From assembly GCA_937920105.1 (NCBI GenBank), contig CALETH010000036.1, forward strand, positions 1 through 9,884: DNA of 9,884 bases. The letters run 5' to 3'. Below are positions 4,879-9,884 of this stretch, piece after piece; within the stretch, counting starts at the first letter, position 1; each line of letters starts with the position of its first letter. The notes beneath the pieces were generated by a model, which was given only the letters and a program-made list of their open reading frames with translations, was not told the origin of the DNA and ran no database searches. Origin of the DNA: an uncultured Bacteroidota bacterium. Lineage in GTDB: Bacteria; Bacteroidota; Ignavibacteria; UBA10030; UBA8401. A program made the position numbers and the translations under genes.

Positions 4879-6942
4879 TTATTTCCCCAACCATTTTAAC
4901 ACAATCAATGTAACATCATCATGAGAATTTTTTTTGTTTGTGTGAAGATAAATATTTTCCAGAATGGTATTTTGAATTTCTTGTGTTGAATTATTTTGTT
5001 TTTGATATACAAGATTTGCTAATTGTTCTTCACCAAATTCTTCATAATCTTCAGAAGTTGCTTCAGTAATTCCATCCGTATAAAAAACACAAATATCATT
5101 TTTTTGTAATTGAAGAGAAATTTCTTCAATAGTATCAGAAAATTGTTTTCCGCCGCACACACCAACCACTAATCCTTTTGAAGTAAGATATTTCGTTTCT
5201 TTCGTATTGATATATAATAACGGATTGTGTCCTGCACGTGCAAAAATTAATTTTCCAGTTTTGATATTGAGAACGGCATACAATAAACTGATAAATTGTT
5301 TTTTATCTATAGTTGGAAGTATTGTTTCATTGGCTTTCAGTAAAAATTCTTTTGGTGAAAGATAAATTTTGCTGAGTGACTGAAAAATTCCTTTCATTTC
5401 TGCCATGTAAAATGCAGCACTCACACCTTTTCCGGAAACATCTCCAATAATAATTCCTACATGTTTTTCATCAATTTGAATAATGTCATAATAATCTCCG
5501 CCAACTTCAAGTGCAGGAGATGATGCTGCGGAAATATCTATTGTAGAAATTTTTGGCAGTTGTTGCGGAAGTAATTTTTTTTGTATTTCTCTCGCAACAA
5601 ATAATTCTTTCTGCATGCGCTCTTTTTCAATTGCTTTTTGTACTAAACGCGCATTTTCAATCGCAATAGAAATTTGATTAGCAAATCCGGAAAGCATATT
5701 CACATCATCTTGTTCAAAACCAAATTCCATTTCTTTTGTAGCATACAACGTACCAATAATAGTATCATGGGAAAGTAATGGAACAATAACTAATGAACCA
5801 AGAGTTTTATTTTTTTGAAAATGTTTTGTTCTATGGTCTGTGTGAATATTATCGATGACAATAATTTTTTTTGATGAAAGTGCTAATTCTCGTAATTCAG
5901 ATTTTTCACCAAGAAGATTTTCTATTTCTTCTATAGAAATATTTTTACATGTATAACAATCTTGAGGATTTTTTTCTTTTTCGTACGTTTCTAACCAAAC
6001 ACTTTTTGCTTTGCATAATTCAAATGTGATAGAAGTTACTGTTTCCGTTAATTCCTTTATATCAAATACTTGGGTAATTTGTTGACTAATATTTTGCAAT
6101 GATGTTACTTCACTTCGTTTACGGTCCAGAACTTCTGAATTTGGGAGTTGAAAAAGTGTTGCGATGGAAATCATACCACAATACACTAACCCAAATAATG
6201 TTATCAATTGAGTAAAAACAAATAATGGATAACTGCAATATTTAAGAATGTATTGATAGGTTTCTGAAATTTCAGAAACAACAAAAATTCCTATAAATAC
6301 TGCAAGTGATGAAAGTGCGTAAAGAAGTATATAAATTTTTTCTTTTCGTGAAAGATAAGAAATCCAAGAAAGACGAAATGAGTTGGTAATAATTCCTAAA
6401 GTAGAAATTCCAAAAAGAGCAGCAGTAAGTGTCGGAGTTTCTAACGGAGTTACTACAATAGTAGAAATTGCTGTGATACTAATGAACGAAATTGCAATGA
6501 GAAAATTTCTTTTTGTCGTAGTTTTTTGTTTGATGAAAATAAGTTCTTGCAAAAAAATAAGAATAATACAAATAATACTGATTGTGATAATACTAAAAGT
6601 GGTGGAAAGAATAATTGTGATATCATCATTAGGATGTAAAGAAGTATCATCAACAGTAAATTTTATAAGTGAAAGAAGTTTGAGTAGAAAGAAAATTCCA
6701 AAAACTGAACCAATGATACCAGAAAGTTTTGCTAAAATTCCAATTGGATTAAGTGAGAATTCTGATTTTTTTATGGAGAAGTACACATAAAAACATACAA
6801 TGCTGGCAAAGACAAGAACTTCACGAAATAAATGCCATGAAAACGGAAAATCATCAGTATTTTTTACAATAATATTGATGATAAGTGTTGTTAAACCAGC
6901 AACACCAAATCCAGTCAGTAAAAGTATTTTTTTGAAGTTCAT
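4879..6942 (-). CDS. Membrane-anchored GAF-SpoIIE (PP2C-type) serine phosphatase
   Basis: This 687-residue protein is the expected activating phosphatase of the downstream STAS/anti-sigma pair. The N-terminal third is hydrophobic, with about eight membrane segments (near 5-26, 41-57, 72-95, 108-134, 147-164, 170-187, 202-223 and 238-262). A GAF domain follows at about 285-435, with the familiar LGSLVIVPLLSHDTIIGTLY (381-400) and FEQDDVNMLSGFANQISIAI (409-428) stretches. A coiled-coil linker covers about 430-458 (ERMQKELFVAREIQKKLLPQ). The SpoIIE catalytic domain spans about 465-685, with GGDYYD 481-486, GDVSGKG 500-506, AGHN 570-573, TDGITEA 622-628 and HDDVT 674-678 intact. The GAF domain carries Cys310 and a C329-x2-C332 pair. 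Linker and catalytic domain closely resemble those of the soluble phosphatase gene in this cluster, suggesting paralogy. The ATG has no clear Shine-Dalgarno site. What the membrane part senses is unknown. Confidence 0.93.
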   Translation of the reverse strand: MNFKKILLLTGFGVAGLTTLIINIIVKNTDDFPFSWHLFREVLVFASIVCFYVYFSIKKSEFSLNPIGILAKLSGIIGSVFGIFFLLKLLSLIKFTVDDTSLHPNDDITIILSTTFSIITISIICIILIFLQELIFIKQKTTTKRNFLIAISFISITAISTIVVTPLETPTLTAALFGISTLGIITNSFRLSWISYLSRKEKIYILLYALSSLAVFIGIFVVSEISETYQYILKYCSYPLFVFTQLITLFGLVYCGMISIATLFQLPNSEVLDRKRSEVTSLQNISQQITQVFDIKELTETVTSITFELCKAKSVWLETYEKEKNPQDCYTCKNISIEEIENLLGEKSELRELALSSKKIIVIDNIHTDHRTKHFQKNKTLGSLVIVPLLSHDTIIGTLYATKEMEFGFEQDDVNMLSGFANQISIAIENARLVQKAIEKERMQKELFVAREIQKKLLPQQLPKISTIDISAASSPALEVGGDYYDIIQIDEKHVGIIIGDVSGKGVSAAFYMAEMKGIFQSLSKIYLSPKEFLLKANETILPTIDKKQFISLLYAVLNIKTGKLIFARAGHNPLLYINTKETKYLTSKGLVVGVCGGKQFSDTIEEISLQLQKNDICVFYTDGITEATSEDYEEFGEEQLANLVYQKQNNSTQEIQNTILENIYLHTNKKNSHDDVTLIVLKWLGK

Positions 6943-6994
6943 GAAATAAAAATATCAAAAATTTTGCAAAGAGGAAAAGTAGAAAATATTTCAC

Positions 6995-7081
6995 TGTCAT
7001 TCTCGCGAAAGCGGGAATCCAGTAAAATGGATACCTGCTCCCAACTTAAAACGTGTTGGGACAAGTTTTGCAGGTATGACA
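6995..7081. repeat. REPIN-like element B with a nested palindrome
   Basis: The 87-bp element begins TGTCAT (6995-7000) and ends ATGACA (7076-7081). Hairpin one pairs ATTCTCGC with GCGGGAAT around GAAA, with one T-G wobble. The second half has ATACCTGC (7031-7038) and GCAGGTAT (7070-7077) as arms. Their loop contains 27 extra bases (7039-7065) before the normal TTTT. The 148-bp gap holding the element lies between the PHP gene and the membrane phosphatase gene; the rest of the gap (6943-6994) is AT-rich, with no promoter I can call confidently. Confidence 0.86.
7039..7065. repeat. 27-base palindromic insertion inside element B
   Basis: The insertion carries TCCCAAC (7039-7045) complementary to GTTGGGA (7055-7061) around a nine-base loop, followed by CAAG. 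Removing 7039-7065 restores a normal hairpin, CCTGC-TTTT-GCAGG, like those of elements A and C. It is therefore best read as a small palindrome inserted at a hairpin loop, though divergence from a longer ancestor is possible. Confidence 0.6.
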
Positions 7082-7090
7082 AAATTTGTC

Positions 7091-8722
7091 TTATGTTTTA
7101 TCTTCTATCCAAATTGGATTTGTATAACAAAATCCAAATTTATCCCAACCATCACCGTTTTTTGTAAAGGATTCAATTCGTAAATATGAATACGTTGTTT
7201 CCGGAAGATAAGTTTCAATATGGTGAAATGAAAAAGAATTTATGTTAGAATAATTTTTCCATAAAACTTCTTTTTTTGTAGAAAGATTTCCACAATAAAT
7301 ATTGATGTGTGAAAATTCTCCATATTCTTGAGTAGAAATTCCATTCAAATGGAAAGTAAATTTTTTTCCTGTAATAGTTTCTCCAATACGAGCAATAGTA
7401 TTGTCTTCATTATGTATTTCAAAAATACATAAAGGTCCATTAGTGATAACAGTATTTCCATTGCGAAAACAGGAAAGAATATTTTCTTCATTTACATTAG
7501 AAATTTTCATTGCAGTTCGCATTTTTCCAAAAAGTTGCTCATTTTTTTCTTTGATAGAAAAAAATGGAATTCCTATTTGTTTAAATCGATTAAAATTTCC
7601 ATGAGCATCGTTTCCACCAGCAATAAAAATTTTCTTTCCATTCAATAATAATTTTTTCCAGTTACGTAATCCTTTTTGAAAACCATCATTATAAATTCCA
7701 TTAAGAATTTGAATTCCATCTAATTTTTTTTCAGACATATCTTGTAAAGACCATTCTCCACGTTTAATAAGCAGCCATTGAAAAAACGGTGTATGTTCAG
7801 TTGGATGTGCTGCGTACGCAACGATGAAAGAATCTTTTTGAGCAAGAATTTCTGCAATAGTAAATTCCGATTTTGTTTTAAACCATTTTTCTGCACTATC
7901 ACCAGAGCCGGTAAAAAATTTTCGTGTTCCTAAAAGTAAAAAATGAACGTTACGTTGCTTTTGATTCCAACAAGAAACTTCTTCTCCACGAATGACAACA
8001 AATTTTTTTTCTTGTGTATTAATAGTATCAACTTCTTTTTGAAAAGAATTCCATTTTGGCAAAGTTGAATCGTTCACTAAATAATTGTCAATCTTATCGT
8101 CAAGGTCATACGAGTGGTCAGTGGCACAAAAAAAGGAAAGACCAATTGCTTTGCATAATTCAACAGAAGCGGGAAGTGGAGAACCAAATTCTACTTGGTC
8201 ATTAGTGTAAGAAGAATGAGTGTGTGCATCTCCATAAATCCAATTGGGAAGGACTGGTAAAGAATTTTGTGAACGATAAACGCAAAAACTTTTTTTTGAG
8301 GATGTTCTATAATTATCATTAATGCAAGATTTTGATTTTCCATTGCATTGGTAATGAAATTTTACATCAATATTTATAAAACCAAAAATATTTTTTAATT
8401 CATTTTCGAATAAAATAGAAACGATTTTCCACCATAACGGCGAATTGATTTTTTCATTCAATAAAATTTTTTGTGAAAAAATATTTTTCTCTTTTTGTGA
8501 AAAAGAAATTTCTATTGATTCAATTTCAATAGGATAAAGTTTCGCATCTTTTATTAATAAAAGAATTGGTAGAGAAGCAGTTGGTTCAATTCGATGAGGA
8601 AGGTCTGCTAAAATTTCCGGTTCAGATTTTTTCAAGAAACTGAAAAAATATTTGAATCGATAATGAATTTCTGCGTAAAGAAAAATTGGTAAAAAGAGCA
8701 TAAGTGAATAGTTTTGTGTCAT
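7091..8722 (-). CDS. PHP-domain metal-dependent hydrolase (CehA/McbA type)
   Basis: This 543-residue protein is a probable metal-dependent phosphoesterase or amide/ester hydrolase of the PHP superfamily; the substrate is unknown. The PHP core runs from about 160 to 430. YGDAHTHSSYTND (163-175) carries the first HxH (His167, His169), CATDHS (199-204) the second metal motif, RGEEVS (245-250) the bridging Glu, and further likely ligands are His260, AAHP (304-307) and GGNDAHG (369-375). GNTVITNGP (422-430) is the usual end of CehA-like domains. An N-terminal region (about 15-130, with FLYAEIHYRFKYFF) and a C-terminal beta-rich region (about 433-540) are lineage additions I do not recognise. The annotated ATG (8720-8722) lies inside repeat element C; Met8 (8699-8701) is an alternative. 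Neither has a Shine-Dalgarno site. The gene is 59 bp after the glycosyltransferase gene, so the two may act in one surface-polymer pathway. Confidence 0.87.
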   Translation of the reverse strand: MTQNYSLMLFLPIFLYAEIHYRFKYFFSFLKKSEPEILADLPHRIEPTASLPILLLIKDAKLYPIEIESIEISFSQKEKNIFSQKILLNEKINSPLWWKIVSILFENELKNIFGFINIDVKFHYQCNGKSKSCINDNYRTSSKKSFCVYRSQNSLPVLPNWIYGDAHTHSSYTNDQVEFGSPLPASVELCKAIGLSFFCATDHSYDLDDKIDNYLVNDSTLPKWNSFQKEVDTINTQEKKFVVIRGEEVSCWNQKQRNVHFLLLGTRKFFTGSGDSAEKWFKTKSEFTIAEILAQKDSFIVAYAAHPTEHTPFFQWLLIKRGEWSLQDMSEKKLDGIQILNGIYNDGFQKGLRNWKKLLLNGKKIFIAGGNDAHGNFNRFKQIGIPFFSIKEKNEQLFGKMRTAMKISNVNEENILSCFRNGNTVITNGPLCIFEIHNEDNTIARIGETITGKKFTFHLNGISTQEYGEFSHINIYCGNLSTKKEVLWKNYSNINSFSFHHIETYLPETTYSYLRIESFTKNGDGWDKFGFCYTNPIWIEDKT

Positions 8723-8776
8723 ACCTGCGAAAGCAGGTATCCATTTTGCTGGATTCCCACTTTCGTGGGAATGACA
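8717..8776. repeat. REPIN-like element C (compact, symmetric)
   Basis: The 60-bp element begins TGTCAT (8717-8722) and ends ATGACA (8771-8776). Hairpin one pairs ATACCTGC with GCAGGTAT around GAAA (8721-8740). Hairpin two pairs ATTCCCAC with GTGGGAAT around TTTC (8753-8772). ATCCA and TGGAT flank the short centre, completing the inverted arrangement. It fills the gap between the glycosyltransferase and PHP genes almost completely, and on the minus strand its final ATGACA encodes Met-Thr at the start of the PHP reading frame. Confidence 0.9.
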
Positions 8777-8781
8777 TTGAT

Positions 8782-9855
8782 TTATACCTTTAAAAGAAAT
8801 TCATCTATTCTTTTTTCTAATAAAGAAGATGGAAAATCTTCTTTTCTAAAACCAGTGTATTGTTTGGATTCTTCTAATGCTTGTGTAAGAGTAAAATCAT
8901 TTTGTAATTCTGTATAACAAATTTTTTCTTCCATTAACATTTCTGCGAGATATTCTTGCTCCATTTGTCCGGGAGTGGGAACAAAAATTGCTTTTTTTCC
9001 TAATGCTGCTAAATCCATAACAGTAGTATAACCAGAACGCGAGAGAATAATTTCTGAAGCGAGAATGGCTGTATTCAGTTTTTCTGTTGTGAGTGATGAT
9101 ATGATGGTAATATTCTCAGCAATCTTTTTTTCTTCATTTTTTTCAGGAATACCTTGTACAATCAAAACTATTAATGAACTATTTTTGAGTTGTTCAATAA
9201 TAATGTTCTCAAAAATTGTACGTTGCGGTTCAGGTCCGGAAAGAAGAACAAGAAGAGAATATTTTTTTTCTATCTCATAAGTTTGAAATCGAGACAATGC
9301 ACCGATATAATATTTATTACGAGGAAGATTTTCAGAGTGAGAAAGTTTTCCTGAAAGATTTTTTTCTCCTTCATAATCGGGAATCCAGCATTCAGTGTAT
9401 TGGTGAACAAAGAAATTATTGAAATGAGAAACAATTTTTTTTGTCCAGCCCAAAAATTGCGGAACTGGAATTGCTAATTGGTGGGTGATAAAAGCCGTAG
9501 GTATTTTTTTTGAAAACATTCCAAATCGACTATCGGAAATAACAGCATCAATAGAAAATTCAGAAATAAATTTTTGCAATTTTCTATGCTCACTAAAAAT
9601 TCCCCAAGCCAATTTTGGCATTTGCATGGCAACTTTTAGGGAAAGATTTATTTTTGCAGAATAGGTAATAAAATATCCCGGAAAACGATGAAGTGATAAT
9701 GTAGGAAATTCTTTTGCAAGTAAATCGTACGCTCTTCCATCGGCAACAAGAATCACTTCAATGTTACGTCGCAGTAATTCATTGATAATAGGAATGCAAC
9801 GTGTAGCGTGTCCTAAACCCCAATTTAATGGAGCAACAAGTATTTTTTTTTTCAT
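8782..9855 (-). CDS. MurG/GT28-like glycosyltransferase (GT-B fold)
   Basis: This 357-residue protein is a probable nucleotide-sugar-dependent glycosyltransferase acting at the inner face of the membrane. The N-terminal domain opens with KILVAPLNWGLGHATRCIPI (4-23), where GLGHATR is the glycine-rich motif of MurG-like enzymes, followed by VILVADG (34-40) and DAVISDSR (103-110). The C-terminal nucleotide-sugar half begins near 200 with LLVLLSGPEPQR. It carries the GT28 signature ILSRSGYTTVMDLAALGK (270-287) and VPTPGQMEQEYLAEML (292-307). No membrane segment or signal peptide is seen. The length is normal for the group, but the acceptor cannot be read; it is too unlike true MurG to call peptidoglycan synthesis. 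The ATG (9853-9855) is preceded by AAGGAGG at a long 13-base spacing, within a hairpin. The PHP gene follows 59 bp downstream. Confidence 0.88.
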   Translation of the reverse strand: MKKKILVAPLNWGLGHATRCIPIINELLRRNIEVILVADGRAYDLLAKEFPTLSLHRFPGYFITYSAKINLSLKVAMQMPKLAWGIFSEHRKLQKFISEFSIDAVISDSRFGMFSKKIPTAFITHQLAIPVPQFLGWTKKIVSHFNNFFVHQYTECWIPDYEGEKNLSGKLSHSENLPRNKYYIGALSRFQTYEIEKKYSLLVLLSGPEPQRTIFENIIIEQLKNSSLIVLIVQGIPEKNEEKKIAENITIISSLTTEKLNTAILASEIILSRSGYTTVMDLAALGKKAIFVPTPGQMEQEYLAEMLMEEKICYTELQNDFTLTQALEESKQYTGFRKEDFPSSLLEKRIDEFLLKV

Positions 9856-9867
9856 AATAAAAAATTT

Positions 9868-9884
9868 CCCTCCTTATAGGAGGG
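9868..9884 (-). promoter_or_regulatory. Leader hairpin burying the Shine-Dalgarno site of the glycosyltransferase gene
   Basis: CCCTCCT (9868-9874) and AGGAGGG (9878-9884) form a seven-pair stem with a three-base loop at the window edge. On the minus strand the second arm contains AAGGAGG (9869-9875), 13 bases before the ATG, so the likely ribosome site is paired with CCTCC. On that strand AAATTTTTT follows the stem, so it could instead be the terminator of a gene beyond the window. The right arm reaches the last base and may be longer. Confidence 0.5.

Noticed and set aside
6383..6790. 135-codon plus-strand frame opposite the membrane phosphatase
   Set aside because: It is antisense to the hydrophobic N-terminal third of a convincing gene; its valine- and isoleucine-rich translation is a by-product of that composition.
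6964..7167. Plus-strand reading frame of 67 codons across element B
   Set aside because: It translates the repeat element (FSRKRESSKMDT) and then runs antisense into the PHP gene; no ribosome site or recognisable domain.
3929..8776. Possible CRISPR or retron-like array from the repeated hairpins
   Set aside because: The repeats are single, kilobases apart, with inverted halves and genes in between; there are no regular spacers, no cas genes and no reverse transcriptase.
8714..8917. Plus-strand reading frame of 67 codons starting in element C
   Set aside because: Its first part (CESRYPFCWIPTFVGMT) is the translation of the repeat hairpins, a pattern often mis-annotated as protein, and the remainder is antisense to the glycosyltransferase gene.
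8782..9855. Calling the glycosyltransferase murG
   Set aside because: It has the general GT28/MurG-like motifs but only a loose match, and no cell-wall or division genes are nearby; the acceptor is undetermined.

Overview
This AT-rich window most likely comes from an uncultured or little-studied member of the FCB superphylum, near Ignavibacteria/Kapabacteria. The evidence is a C-terminal 'NPFNPT' type IX secretion sorting domain at the left edge, generally weak Shine-Dalgarno sites, and a partner-switching cassette of a style common in that group. This placement is inferred from protein features, not from a marker gene. No tRNA, rRNA, CRISPR array, transposase or sigma factor was found.

Left part, plus strand (1-2170): the 3' end of a surface-protein gene (tail-fibre S74 chaperone domain followed by a type IX sorting domain) ends in a clear intrinsic terminator. 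A site-2-protease-like membrane metalloprotease and a DUF4337-type membrane protein follow, 38 bp apart and probably co-transcribed. A 14-bp-stem palindrome separates them from the minus-strand block.

Right part, minus strand (9855 down to 2218): six genes run in one direction. In transcription order they are a MurG/GT28-like glycosyltransferase, a PHP-domain metal-dependent hydrolase of the CehA/McbA type, a membrane-anchored GAF-SpoIIE phosphatase, a STAS anti-anti-sigma factor, an RsbW-like anti-sigma kinase, and a second, soluble GAF-GAF-SpoIIE phosphatase. The last four form a complete partner-switching module except for the sigma factor (or other client). The kinase would hold its client and phosphorylate the STAS protein, and either phosphatase would dephosphorylate the STAS protein so that it captures the kinase. 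The two phosphatases have similar catalytic ends but different sensory ends (about eight membrane segments plus one GAF, against two soluble GAFs), so the switch probably integrates a membrane and a cytoplasmic signal.

The intergenic gaps carry most of the unusual structure. Three REPIN-like elements (3929-4007, 6995-7081, 8717-8776) share TGTCAT...ATGACA ends and two inverted hairpins whose arms differ but co-vary. One has a second palindrome inserted in a hairpin loop, and one supplies the annotated start codon of the PHP gene. A second palindrome family (633-665, 4841-4873 and a relative at 2179-2210) also shows a compensatory base change. A short array with GATT every 8-9 bases lies after the first gene. 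No gene-free stretch exceeds 300 bases. The longest (511-683 and 6943-7090) are described as features.
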